Positions 36,301-44,638 are shown, counted from the first letter of the stretch. The stretch is 64,000 bases of DNA from Bacteroides uniformis (GCF_025147485.1 NZ_CP102263.1:881501-945500); one strand, 5' to 3'. Translations and numbers: made by a program. Notes: generated by a model from the letters alone, not told the origin.

Positions 36301-37005
36301 TCACGAACCCGCCACTGCCAGCGTCAGGATACTAACATGTACGCCTCCCACATCTTTAAGCGCATCGGCACATGCAGTTGTAGTGGCTCCGGTGGTCAGT
36401 ACATCATCCACAATAAGGATATGTTTCCCCACAAAGCGTTCCGGATAGCGGAGAAGGAAAATACCGTCTACATTTTCCCAACGCTCGTAAGCAGACTTTC
36501 GGGTCTGCGTTTCCGTATGTCTTCTGCGCAGCACGGAGGACACATCAATAGGAATACCCGTTACGGCAGAAACGCCGCGCGCTATACATTCACTCTGATT
36601 GTATCCGCGCAACTTTTGTTTGCGGGGATGTAGAGGAACGGGGATAATTACGTCTATACCACGGAAAAAACCGGTAGCCGCCAGCTCCGCTGCCATAAAA
36701 CGCCCCATTATTTCTCCCAAATCTTTCCGGCCTCCATACTTCAGTTGATGCAGGATGTGGCGGAAATCACTTCCTTTGTGATAATAAAAGAAGGAAGTGC
36801 CGCGTTCCAGAGGTATCTTCCCCCAAAACATACGCTCCACGGAGTTGTCTTCGCGAAGATGATAGTTTGTCCGTGGCATATTCATATTACACCTGATGCA
36901 AATGCCCTCTTCTCCCTCTTGCAAAGAGCTCCCGCATACAGCACACTGACGCGGGAAGAAGAGATGGACAAAGGACAAGAACCAGGCTTTAAATGTGTTT
37001 TCCAT
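36301..37005 (-). CDS. ComF-family phosphoribosyltransferase-like protein
   Basis: A 234-aa ComF-type protein. The N-terminal zinc ribbon has Cys21, Cys24, Cys36 and Cys39. The C-terminal type I phosphoribosyltransferase fold carries the PRPP loop I-L-I-V-D-D-V-L-T-T-G-A-T-T (residues 196-209) and P-V-P-L-H-P-R-K-Q-K-L-R-G-Y-N-Q-S typical of ComF. In naturally competent bacteria ComF helps take in DNA; in Bacteroides the role is unproven. It is 31 bp downstream of the inositol-monophosphatase-family gene, likely cotranscribed. Confidence 0.92.
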   Translation of the reverse strand: MENTFKAWFLSFVHLFFPRQCAVCGSSLQEGEEGICIRCNMNMPRTNYHLREDNSVERMFWGKIPLERGTSFFYYHKGSDFRHILHQLKYGGRKDLGEIMGRFMAAELAATGFFRGIDVIIPVPLHPRKQKLRGYNQSECIARGVSAVTGIPIDVSSVLRRRHTETQTRKSAYERWENVDGIFLLRYPERFVGKHILIVDDVLTTGATTTACADALKDVGGVHVSILTLAVAGS

Positions 37006-37036
37006 AAAAAAGTGTAATAAGGCAATAAGAACCGTA

Positions 37037-37834
37037 TCAGAATGGCAGCGCCTCCCGTACCAACCGCAAAAACAACGGATGCAGCGGCCCGTTGGTGGCT
37101 ATGATATGATGCCCTTCTATAAAGTTCTCGTTTCCCAAAAAGTCTGTTACCTTACCGCCGGCTTCCAACACCATGAGTGCAGCCGCAGAGAAATCCCACT
37201 TACCGATAAAAGCTTCCAGCCAAGCGTCAAAACGTCCGGCAGCCACATAGCAGAGGGCAAGCGCCGCCGAACCATTCATGCGAATGCCTGCAACCTTACC
37301 GTAAAGTTCGTGTATCAAATGTTCGCCCGTACGGGCATACTGCTCGAAATTGTAGGGTAACTCTGTCACCACAAAAGCGTCTTTCAGTTCACTGACAAGC
37401 GAAACACGCAACCGTTCTCCGTTCACATAGGCTCCTCCTCCTTTCCAAGCATAAAAACACTCGTCTCGGCAGGGTTCATAAACCACACCCAGCAAAAGCG
37501 ACTGCTTGTCACGCAAGGCAATACTTACACAATAGGGAGCATTGTCGTGAATATAGTTCGTTGTCCCATCCAAAGGATCCACTACCCAGCAATACGTTTC
37601 GTCACTATAGGCAGCAGACCCTTCTTCGGCAATGAATCCGGCTTCGGGAAGCAATTTCCTAAGGGCAGATACAACCTTTTTCTCGGAAGCCTTGTCCACA
37701 TAAGATACATAATCGTGCGCATGTTTTTCCTGCACCACCTCCCGACGGAAACTTTTCCGCTCTTCCTTCAAAAAATGCCCGGCTTCACGGGCTACACAGC
37801 AGACAGCCTCTGTCAACGCCTTCAAATTTTCCAT
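37037..37834 (-). CDS. Inositol-monophosphatase-family phosphatase
   Basis: Mg-dependent phosphatase of the IMPase/CysQ superfamily, 265 aa. Metal ligands are Glu70 (A-E-E-G-S), Asp86 and Asp89 (W-V-V-D-P-L-D-G-T-T-N), and the Asp in K-W-D-F-S-A-A-A near the C-terminus. Likely substrates are inositol phosphate or 3'-phosphoadenosine-type molecules; the sequence cannot decide. It is 9 bp downstream of the small lipoprotein gene and precedes comF in the same direction. Confidence 0.92.
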   Translation of the reverse strand: MENLKALTEAVCCVAREAGHFLKEERKSFRREVVQEKHAHDYVSYVDKASEKKVVSALRKLLPEAGFIAEEGSAAYSDETYCWVVDPLDGTTNYIHDNAPYCVSIALRDKQSLLLGVVYEPCRDECFYAWKGGGAYVNGERLRVSLVSELKDAFVVTELPYNFEQYARTGEHLIHELYGKVAGIRMNGSAALALCYVAAGRFDAWLEAFIGKWDFSAAALMVLEAGGKVTDFLGNENFIEGHHIIATNGPLHPLFLRLVREALPF

Positions 37835-37843
37835 ATTCTTATA

Positions 37844-38311
37844 TTATTTACCATTCGCATCTTCCTGATAAATGAGCCTCCCCCGTTGGCTGACCGTCCA
37901 CTCACCGTCTTCCAGACGTACGTTTTTCGTATCATCATCTTCCACATTCCAGGCATATCCACCGGCAGGCAGACCTCGACGGTCCAGAATTTCGTTCGAA
38001 ACACCTTCCTCCGAGAAAAACAACTCCACTTGCGTAGAGTCCGGACTGAACACCAAGAACAAAGTCTTCCCGGCATCATCCACTGCATTCATGCGGACAC
38101 CTTTCTCCCACAAATGGATGCAATCTTTCTGCACCTCGCTCCACGTATATCCGGCAGAAGCAATACAACCATGTTCGTCTTTATCACTACCAACCACGGC
38201 CTCTTTTTCCTTTCTCTCCGAAGTTTCCGCTTCCTTTTTACCGCCGTTTCCACAACCGGTCAACAAAGCTCCGGCACATATCAGGCACATAGATACAACC
38301 TTCATATTCAT
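37844..38311 (-). CDS. Small lipoprotein of unknown function
   Basis: A 155-aa lipoprotein (lipobox L-T-G-C, Cys20). A charged linker rich in Lys and Glu follows, then a globular region with D-E-H-G-C-I-A-S-A-G-Y-T-W-S and a paired Cys in K-D-C-I-H, which probably form a disulfide. The G-C-I-A-S-A-G-Y-T-W-S motif recurs in small bacterial envelope proteins without known function. I take ATG 38311 (ATG 38305 also possible), because the frame's farthest start is TTG. First gene of a likely operon with the IMPase and comF. Confidence 0.75.
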   Translation of the reverse strand: MNMKVVSMCLICAGALLTGCGNGGKKEAETSERKEKEAVVGSDKDEHGCIASAGYTWSEVQKDCIHLWEKGVRMNAVDDAGKTLFLVFSPDSTQVELFFSEEGVSNEILDRRGLPAGGYAWNVEDDDTKNVRLEDGEWTVSQRGRLIYQEDANGK

Positions 38312-38408
38312 ACGCTTGTTTTTATTAGTTTTCAATTGACAAAGTTAAAAACAAATCGGCAGTACTAAAAGTTTCTTCCCTTTTTATACGCACGGCTCTT
38401 TCGTTTAA

Positions 38409-38536
38409 AGGAGTTATCGGGAGTCAGAAGGAGTCATCAGCCGGCAAGTCGGCTTAGGAGTTAAAGCCGATAGTTCTGTGAATACATACACAAGAGTATC
38501 GGCTGTAACCCCTAGCGGAGCAAAGTGATAACTCCT
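38409..38536. repeat. Structured intergenic element with three-way-junction potential
   Basis: Outer arms AGGAGTTATC (38409-38418) and GATAACTCCT (38527-38536) enclose two hairpins, AGCCG/CGGCT (38439-38454) and AGCCGATA/TATCGGCT (38465-38504). G-G-A-G-T-Y-A recurs about four times. No gene is present. It could be a dispersed intergenic element or a structured RNA between two minus-strand genes. Confidence 0.65.
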
Positions 38537-38552
38537 CTAACTCTCTTGCTTG

Positions 38553-39155
38553 TCATGGCTTGAGATATACCACTGTTTTTCCACTACCATATTTGCGAAT
38601 AATACCTTCTTCCAGAAATAGGTTCAAATCGGCCACCGCCTGATGTTTCGCCTTTCCGGTCAGCTGTTCATAATCAGTACGCGTAATGCAGCCATACTTA
38701 TTCAAATGCTGCAACAGTTTTTTTCTCCGCTCCTCCAATGTCAATTTGGAATGAGAGATATAGGGAGATGCTTTCCGTTCCAGCTCCATTGTCTGAAAGC
38801 GGTTGCGGAATCTACTGCTGATACGTAAGTTCACATTCTGAAAATGTACGGACGGAGAGCGAATATCCTTTTTATTCGCCACGGCCTTGTCGCACTTCAA
38901 TGACAACGAAAAGAATCCCAATTCGCCCACTTCAACTATCCATCCGTCTGCCAGCCAACTGTGCAACTCATCCGTTATAGCCTGCAACGTGCCATCGAGA
39001 ATGGCAGGGCTGAAACCGGTAGCCTTGTGAACCAGTTCGCGGAATTTATCGGCAGGAATGGTTCCTTTGGGAAGAATACGGGCGTGAAGCAGCTTTTCTT
39101 CACCGTCCTCCGGAGAAGGATTGGGGGTCTGGTATAAATCGTAATAAGCACTCAT
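38553..39155 (-). CDS. HU-like DNA-binding protein with winged-helix-like C-terminus
   Basis: A 200-aa protein whose N-terminal ~125 residues fit the HU-like (HU-HIG) domain of Bacteroidetes: H-K-A-T-G-F-S-P-A-I-L, G-W-I-V-E-V-G-E-L-G-F-F-S-L-S-L and R-S-P-S-V-H-F-Q-N-V-N. The last ~65 residues (E-R-R-K-K-L-L-Q-H-L-N to Y-L-K-P) look like a winged helix. It lacks a signal peptide, so it is a cytoplasmic nucleoid or regulatory protein. Transcribed alone; the next 300 bp upstream hold strong inverted repeats and no gene. Confidence 0.78.
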   Translation of the reverse strand: MSAYYDLYQTPNPSPEDGEEKLLHARILPKGTIPADKFRELVHKATGFSPAILDGTLQAITDELHSWLADGWIVEVGELGFFSLSLKCDKAVANKKDIRSPSVHFQNVNLRISSRFRNRFQTMELERKASPYISHSKLTLEERRKKLLQHLNKYGCITRTDYEQLTGKAKHQAVADLNLFLEEGIIRKYGSGKTVVYLKP

Positions 39156-39224
39156 ATAATTTAGAATATCAGTTGGGCAATATTATTCATTCAATGCTGC
39201 AAGAACAAGTCCTGATGCACCGAG

Positions 39225-39324
39225 TTTAATTCGTTAGACAATTGTTGCTGTTTCGTTAAACGTCCATCTTACGAAAGAACAACAATTGTCTAACGGAAAG
39301 AAGACATCTGTCTAACGAATTAAA
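39225..39324. repeat. Nested perfect inverted repeats
   Basis: The left region 39225-39247 pairs twice. CGTTAGACAATTGTTG (39232-39247) matches 39280-39295 perfectly, extended inward by TTTCGT/ACGAAA after a 3-nt mismatch. TTTAATTCGTTAGACA (39225-39240) matches 39309-39324 perfectly. The two pairings are mutually exclusive. The 304-bp gap 39156-39459 otherwise holds no recognisable gene. Confidence 0.75.
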
Positions 39325-39459
39325 AACAACGCCCAAAAGTATTAATAAAAAGGGAAGTAGGGATTAAAAAAGGGGAAAAATCGCTCTAATAATAGGTTCA
39401 TTGGCGTAATAAAAGCTTTTATTCAGTTGGTTTTTAAACAGACTCTTAAATGAGCAAAG

Positions 39460-40572
39460 TTGAGAATAAAAAGTTGCCGTTCCAAACAAAGAAAGAATGT
39501 TTATTTTGCTCCTGCTGGGCAACTCCATAACATCGCCATAGAACACCTTCCAAGCAGCGACTCTACTTTTATAGCGGAACAAATAAATTTCTATCGGTTG
39601 TCGTCTACGCGACAATTGGTTATGATAAAAGACAAAAGCCATATTAAAGAAGCTGTTCTCTATGGAGGTCTTAAATATGATGCTGATACAACAGCTTTAG
39701 TAGTCGAAAACAAAAAATATACTGATATTCCTCGAGACTTGAATATTCAACATACCTTCTATCCGGATTCCCTAAACCTGCGTGACGGAGCCAAATACCT
39801 TCCCGCCACTAAGATAGAAGCTGAACAAATTAAACAAGCACTAGAGAATACGAGACTTCAGCCAGCCTTATATATGGATTTACGAGGTACAGAAGAATCT
39901 TTTAAAGCTTTATCAGGTAAGAATATCAGTATGCTACATATCGCCACTCATGGTTTCTATTGGACAGAAACAGAAGCCAGACAGACAAAGGATCTTGATT
40001 TCTTGATGATGGGAGACAATAACCAATCACGCTACGTAGAAGACAAAGCATTGACTCGATCAGGACTGCTATTGTCAGGAGCAAATATTGCACTGAAAGG
40101 AAATCCTTTGCCGGAAGGATTAGAAGACGGCATACTCACCGCCAAAGAGCTTGCCGGTTTAGATTTACGAGGGTTAGACCTGGTAGTACTTTCTGCCTGC
40201 CAAACCGGACTGGGAGAAATAACCGGTGACGGAGTATTCGGCTTGCAACGCGGTTTCAAAAAAGCGGGAGCCAACACATTATTAATGAGTCTCTGGAAAG
40301 TGGACGATAATGCTACTCAACTCTTGATGACACAGTTTTACAAGAATCTGCTCGCAGGAAAGAGCAAATTTGAATCTTTGCGCGAGGCCCAGAAGTATGT
40401 ACGTGACTACGAAGTTGAAATTGAAACAACTCCCGACAAGCGCTGGCAGTCAGAAGCCAGGCAAAAAGAAAAACAGAGCAAAAAGCCTATGCCCAAAGAG
40501 TTCAAGAAAATAAAAAAATATAAGGATCCCTTTTACTGGGCTGCATTCATTTTATTGGATGCAATTGATTAA
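39460..40572 (+). pseudogene. CHAT-domain (caspase-like) protein lacking its N-terminal TPR part
   Basis: The 370 codons encode a nearly complete CHAT protease domain. N-V-Y-F-A-P-A-G-Q-L-H-N-I-A begins it, with catalytic His164 (H-I-A-T-H-G-F) and Cys247 (L-S-A-C-Q-T-G-L-G), then S-L-W-K-V-D-D and a final F-Y-W-A-A-F-I-L. Bacteroides homologues normally carry hundreds of residues of TPRs and a signal peptide before this domain. Here an in-frame TGA stands at 39451 and the first possible start is TTG 39460; the first ATG is codon 55 (39622), inside the domain. I therefore call it a 5'-truncated gene, though a shortened product cannot be excluded. The Sel1/MORN gene follows after 10 bp. Confidence 0.75.
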
Positions 40573-40582
40573 CTCTTAATTT

Positions 40583-42652
40583 ATGAAAAACATGAAAAAT
40601 TACTTATTGTGCATATTCCTTGCAGTATTTACCATCAGTATTTATGGGCAAAACCACAAGAATGCTGCGGACTATAGGACAGATGCAATAAATGGAAACG
40701 CGATTGCACAATTCTATCTCGGACAGAGCTACTTTAGGGGATGGGGTATAAAACCTGATACCATACAAGCCGTTTATTGGTGGCGAAAGTCGGCTGAGCA
40801 AGGAAATCCTGCTGCACAAAACAATATGGGTGCAGCCTATAGTAATGGCTGGGGGAATTTAACTCAAAATAAAGAAACGGCCATCTATTGGTATAAAAAA
40901 GCAGCTGAAAAAAATGGGGCTTTTCCACAAAAGAACCTTGGACGCATATATGAAGACAAAGAAAACTATGAAGAGGCTTTTATCTGGTATAAAAAAGCCG
41001 CCGAACACAATAATAGCCCGGAATCTTATTATGCACAAAGCCGCTTAGCCTATTTACTGAAAAACGGGTTAGGAGTCACAAAGAATTACCCCGCCGGAAT
41101 GGCATGGACAAAACGAGCAGCTAAAAACGGGAATGCAAGCGGACAGATTTCGCTTGCAATCTCTTATGAATACGGCATAGACAACATCTTGAGAAAAGAT
41201 GGGAATTCAGCGTTATATTGGTACAAAAAGGCTGCTCTCAACAAAGACATTGGAGAACTCCAGAAGTCTATAGCAGAAGCTGCCATAGAAAGATTGGAAG
41301 AAGCGGGATTCAACGGACAGAATACTCTCCTCAAAATGATACCGGACTATAAACCATTCTACACTGCACCTTCGGAAAGTGAACAGAAAAGCATGCATGA
41401 ATCTGTTCGCAATAGCACGGTAGAGTGGGGAAAAACAATAGAAGGAGAGGCTTCTCTAGGACAAACCCAAAATGATGAAATAAATGGATTCAGGGTAGAA
41501 TTCAAAGAAGATAATATTAAAATTGGCTTTACTAAAAACTCAGAATTCACTTTATTCATCCATATTCAAGAAGATGACATAATAGTTAAAAATGGCTCTG
41601 AAAATGGTGTAGAATACAACCGAAACACCGGAAAACCGTATATGCTGCTCCGCCCCTACAGTTATGAAATAGAAGCCAAAGAATATCCCGGACAAATATT
41701 TGAACGGACAAACTACACAAACGGGAATAAATATTGGGGAGAAACCTATAATGGACAACGCCACGGATACGGCATTCATATCTGGGAAAATGGGAATATG
41801 TGGTTCGGCCCTTGGAAGGATGGTGAAAGAAATGGATACGGCGCTTACTTTGATATTACGGCACACACCATTCAGTCAGGAAAATGGATTGGAAATGAAT
41901 TGATAGCCGGTACTTCTTATATCTGTAAAGAAAAAGCGGAACCGGTTCTTCCAGCCAGAACCAGAACCGTTTCAAAACCATTTTCCTATAGCGGTACTGT
42001 TCGCTATATAAATTTACCGACCAGCTCATACATGTCATACATCACAGAAGCCATCAACAAATGGGGGAAATGCCGTACCGGAGCAATCACTATGTATGGA
42101 GCAGGAGTAGGAGTGTATGGGAATAGTGGATATGCCTACACCGGCAGTACTCCCAGCAAGCTTAAGAAACGTATAGAAGAAGCCAACAGCAGCAATGCTG
42201 AAATAACAGACATCAACATCACTGAAAATGGCAACTATGTAATTATCTTAGGCGGTTCAGGGTATTGGACTCTTGGTTATCCGGATGCATTCCTCAAAAA
42301 ACTGGAACAATATCGTACAGGAGATTTAAGAGACGACAATATTCTTTCGGCCTGCTTCAATGATAGAGGAGAATGGGTAGTTATCACGGACAAGCATTAC
42401 AGCTATTCAAATGAAACCATCAAAAATTTCATACTGAAAGCCGAAGAACTATACGAAGAGGTTTACTATGCCTATATTACCAATTACGGGATGATAGCTT
42501 GCTGCAAAAACGGAGTATATTACAAAAACATTCCATCCAATTTGGCAGAGGCATTGAAGAAACTCACATTCAAACCCAAAGTCATCAAGTTTACAGACAA
42601 TGGATTGTACTTGATTACAGATGGAGAATCACAAAATTATTATTTTATGTAA
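40583..42652 (+). CDS. Secreted Sel1-repeat and MORN-like protein
   Basis: A 689-aa exported protein. The signal peptide ends at I-S-I-Y-G-Q (residue 22). About residues 40-240 contain five or more Sel1-like repeats (A-V-Y-W-W-R-K-S-A-E-Q-G-N, A-I-Y-W-Y-K-K-A-A-E). About 380-440 hold MORN-like units (G-E-T-Y-N-G-Q-R-H-G-Y-G, W-K-D-G-E-R-N-G-Y-G). The last ~210 residues form a repeated beta pattern (E-N-G-N-Y-V-I-I-L-G-G-S-G-Y-W and similar) that I do not recognise. It is 10 bp after the truncated CHAT gene, so the two form an operon. Sel1 and MORN repeats mediate protein or membrane contacts; an adaptor for the CHAT protease is inference. Confidence 0.78.
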   Translation: MKNMKNYLLCIFLAVFTISIYGQNHKNAADYRTDAINGNAIAQFYLGQSYFRGWGIKPDTIQAVYWWRKSAEQGNPAAQNNMGAAYSNGWGNLTQNKETAIYWYKKAAEKNGAFPQKNLGRIYEDKENYEEAFIWYKKAAEHNNSPESYYAQSRLAYLLKNGLGVTKNYPAGMAWTKRAAKNGNASGQISLAISYEYGIDNILRKDGNSALYWYKKAALNKDIGELQKSIAEAAIERLEEAGFNGQNTLLKMIPDYKPFYTAPSESEQKSMHESVRNSTVEWGKTIEGEASLGQTQNDEINGFRVEFKEDNIKIGFTKNSEFTLFIHIQEDDIIVKNGSENGVEYNRNTGKPYMLLRPYSYEIEAKEYPGQIFERTNYTNGNKYWGETYNGQRHGYGIHIWENGNMWFGPWKDGERNGYGAYFDITAHTIQSGKWIGNELIAGTSYICKEKAEPVLPARTRTVSKPFSYSGTVRYINLPTSSYMSYITEAINKWGKCRTGAITMYGAGVGVYGNSGYAYTGSTPSKLKKRIEEANSSNAEITDINITENGNYVIILGGSGYWTLGYPDAFLKKLEQYRTGDLRDDNILSACFNDRGEWVVITDKHYSYSNETIKNFILKAEELYEEVYYAYITNYGMIACCKNGVYYKNIPSNLAEALKKLTFKPKVIKFTDNGLYLITDGESQNYYFM

Positions 42653-42712
42653 TCACTCATTTTTTTTAAATATAGGCAATAGGTTATAGCATAGGACTTT
42701 CCATGTCGTCAA

Positions 42713-42871
42713 ATGGCTAAATACAACGTTAAAAAAAGTCGTTCAGTCCCGTTAAAGCACCATGCCGTTTTTAAGTGTTGTAACTTCGCACCGTGGTCAC
42801 AAAGAAACAGGTCTCGCTAACTGACGAGTGAACGAAACCGCAAGTAACAACCATTAAAAACAAAAAACATT
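42713..42871 (+). promoter_or_regulatory. Long leader of the HU-like gene
   Basis: A T-A-A-C-T-T-C-G near-match to the -7 box (42781) is followed by about 85 nt of untranslated leader, with a CTCG/CGAG hairpin at 42813-42828 and A-G-T-A-A-C-A-A-C-C near the end. Very similar leaders precede HU-like genes throughout Bacteroides as I know them, suggesting a conserved regulatory RNA segment. Bases 42653-42712 show nothing else. Confidence 0.55.
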
Positions 42872-43351
42872 ATGGCATTTCGTTATGTAGTAAAAAAGAG
42901 AATGGTAGGCATTGGTACCAAAACCGAGAAGTATGTAGCTGCTTCTTATTCCGTAGCAAATATTGATTTTGATAGATTATGCGACCAGGTGACCAGTCAA
43001 GGGATGGTGCCAAGAGGTATCGTAAAAGCCGTATTGGACGGTATGATTGACGCACTCTGCACCTATGCCAGCATCGGTGCAACCGTACGGCTGGGAGACT
43101 TCGGAAGCCTCCGACCGGGATTGAACGGCAAAAGCCAGGAGGATGCAAAGTCTGTAACGGCTGATGTCGTTTACCGCCAGAAACTGATTTTCGTGCCGGG
43201 ACAACGTTTGAAGAACATGATGAAACAATCGGGCATCACACGATTGGTAACCGGCTCTGAAATCGTGCCGGACAATGAAGAAAATCCCGGAGGAAACGAA
43301 AGCGGAGGCGGCGGCAATGATGGTGACCAAGGTGAAAATCCATTAGGATAA
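42872..43351 (+). CDS. HU-like (HU-HIG) DNA-binding protein
   Basis: A 159-aa HU-family protein of the Bacteroidetes type: core strands and helices in residues 1-125 (V-K-A-V-L-D-G-M-I-D-A-L, V-R-L-G-D-F-G-S-L-R-P, K-L-I-F-V-P-G-Q-R-L-K) and a flexible tail rich in Gly, Asn and acidic residues. It is predicted to bind DNA in the cytoplasm, without the arm sequence of true HU. Many paralogues occur in each Bacteroides genome. It has its own leader and terminator and is not linked to the Sel1 gene. Confidence 0.88.
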   Translation: MAFRYVVKKRMVGIGTKTEKYVAASYSVANIDFDRLCDQVTSQGMVPRGIVKAVLDGMIDALCTYASIGATVRLGDFGSLRPGLNGKSQEDAKSVTADVVYRQKLIFVPGQRLKNMMKQSGITRLVTGSEIVPDNEENPGGNESGGGGNDGDQGENPLG

Positions 43352-43387
43352 ACTGATAGAGTTTTATCAAGGAAACAAACAATTCCA

Positions 43388-43423
43388 CAGAGGAGGCTTC
43401 ATGACAAGTCTCCTCTGTTTATT
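43388..43423 (+). terminator. Terminator of the HU-like gene
   Basis: Stem CAGAGGAG/CTCCTCTG (43388-43395 and 43410-43417) is followed by T-T-T-A-T-T-T. It lies at the end of the convergent exonuclease gene and may serve both directions. Confidence 0.75.
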
Positions 43424-43914
43424 TATATGACCTGTTTCGCTATCCATGCACAAGCCTCAGCATCAGCCAACGCATGATGATGATGTTCCAACTGATAGCC
43501 ACAGCAAACAGCCACTGTATGCAACTGATAGTTAGGCAATCCCTTTATAGCACGACGTGATGCCTGCAAAGTACAATAAAACTCATAATCCGGATAATCC
43601 ATGCAGTAAGTACGGAAAACAGCTTTCAGGCAGCTTTCATCAAAGGCCTTGTTGTGCGCTACCAATGGCAAGCCTTCAATGCGTGGAGCTATTTCCTGCC
43701 ACACAACGGGAAAGATAGGAGCATCCTGGGTATCTGCCAACGTCAGACCATGCACGCGGGTATTCCAATAAGTGTAATACTCCGGTTCGGGACGGATGAG
43801 GCTATAATAATGGTCCACAATCTCTCCATCACGTACGATAACCACTCCTACACTACAAACGCTGGTACGCTGTTCGTTGGCCGTTTCAAAATCAATGGCA
43901 GCAAAATCTTTCAT
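43423..43914 (-). CDS. DEDDh 3'-5' exonuclease (DnaQ-like)
   Basis: A 163-aa exonuclease of the DNA polymerase III epsilon fold. The Exo I motif is A-I-D-F-E-T (Asp and Glu metal ligands), Exo II is V-A-H-N-K-A-F-D, and Exo III is H-H-A-L-A-D-A-E-A (His and Asp). It lacks the polymerase-binding tail, as stand-alone proofreading or RNase T-like enzymes do. ATG 43914 is preferred, since the longer frame starts with TTG 43938 inside the -7 box. Single gene, convergent with the HU-like gene. Confidence 0.92.
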   Translation of the reverse strand: MKDFAAIDFETANEQRTSVCSVGVVIVRDGEIVDHYYSLIRPEPEYYTYWNTRVHGLTLADTQDAPIFPVVWQEIAPRIEGLPLVAHNKAFDESCLKAVFRTYCMDYPDYEFYCTLQASRRAIKGLPNYQLHTVAVCCGYQLEHHHHALADAEACAWIAKQVI

Positions 43915-43935
43915 CCGATATGGTTTTATAGTCGC

Positions 43936-43943
43936 CAAAGATA
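43936..43943 (-). promoter_or_regulatory. -7 box of the exonuclease gene
   Basis: TATCTTTG on the minus strand, 22 bp before ATG 43914. It excludes the TTG start at 43938. No clear -33 box. Confidence 0.55.
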
Positions 43944-43987
43944 CGAAAAATTCACTCTGTTCCTTTCATTCTACACCTGGTTTCCAT

Positions 43988-43995
43988 TATCTTTG
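43988..43995 (+). promoter_or_regulatory. -7 box of the Nudix gene
   Basis: TATCTTTG on the plus strand, 26 bp before ATG 44021, predicts a leader of about 20 nt. No clear -33 box. Confidence 0.55.
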
Positions 43996-44020
43996 TCCCC
44001 CGGACAAAGGTTAAAATATC

Positions 44021-44560
44021 ATGGAACATCCACTTTCGCAATTCAAATATTGTCCGAAATGCGGTTCAGCCCATTTCGAAGTTCATAACGAGAAGTCGAA
44101 GCAGTGCGCCGACTGCGGTTTCGTCTACTACTTCAACCCCTCTTCCGCCACCGTCGCCTTGATACTGAACGAGCGCGACGAGCTGTTGGTGTGCCGCCGC
44201 GCCAAAGAGCCTGCCAAAGGGACGCTGGACCTCCCCGGAGGCTTCATCGACATGACCGAGACCGGTGAGGAAGGCGTTGCCCGCGAAGTAAGAGAAGAAA
44301 CCGGCATGAAGGTGGCAAAGGCCGAATATCTCTTCTCCCTGCCCAACATTTACATCTATTCCGGCTTCCCCGTACACACACTGGATATGTTTTTCCGTTG
44401 TACGGTGGAGGACACCTTGCACTTCAAGGCGATGGACGACGCGGCAGACCTCTTCTTCCTCCCCTTGAAAGATATCCGTACGGAAGAGTTCGGGCTCGGC
44501 TCCATCCGCAAAGGAGTGGGTATCTTCCTGGAAGACATGCAGAAGAACAAAAGCGAATGA
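44021..44560 (+). CDS. Nudix hydrolase with N-terminal zinc ribbon
   Basis: A 179-aa NUDIX pyrophosphatase. A C4 zinc ribbon (Cys11, Cys14, Cys29, Cys32) precedes the Nudix fold. The Nudix box is complete at residues 74-96: Gly74, Glu80, Arg88-Glu89, Glu92-Glu93, Gly95. The arrangement resembles NADH pyrophosphatase-like (NudC) or ADP-ribose-type enzymes, but it is shorter than NudC. A housekeeping role hydrolysing a nucleoside diphosphate derivative is likely. Divergent from the exonuclease; separate from the TPR gene, which has its own -7 box. Confidence 0.93.
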   Translation: MEHPLSQFKYCPKCGSAHFEVHNEKSKQCADCGFVYYFNPSSATVALILNERDELLVCRRAKEPAKGTLDLPGGFIDMTETGEEGVAREVREETGMKVAKAEYLFSLPNIYIYSGFPVHTLDMFFRCTVEDTLHFKAMDDAADLFFLPLKDIRTEEFGLGSIRKGVGIFLEDMQKNKSE

Positions 44561-44616
44561 TTATTCGTTCCTATTATGGTATATATCCTAAAAAAGCCAA
44601 ACAAGTGTAACATTTC

Positions 44617-44638
44617 CGGGTTAAAACCCGTATTTTTG
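44617..44638 (+). promoter_or_regulatory. Promoter region of the TPR/barrel operon with palindrome
   Basis: TATTTTTG (44631-44638) is directly preceded by the palindrome CGGGTTAAAACCCG (44617-44630), which occupies the -33 to -7 spacer, a typical operator position. The ATG is 26 bp downstream. Confidence 0.5.

Noticed and set aside
39225..39324. Invertible promoter of the Mpi type
   Set aside because: The segment between arms is only 32 or 68 bp and contains no TAnnTTTG box in either orientation; no invertase gene is nearby.
39364..39642. A 92-codon minus-strand frame across the start of the CHAT remnant
   Set aside because: It is antisense to the conserved CHAT segment N-V-Y-F-A-P-A-G and has no recognisable motif.
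43915..43938. TTG start at 43938 for the exonuclease
   Set aside because: The codon lies inside a TATCTTTG -7 box; ATG 43914 gives a protein starting just before the Exo I motif.
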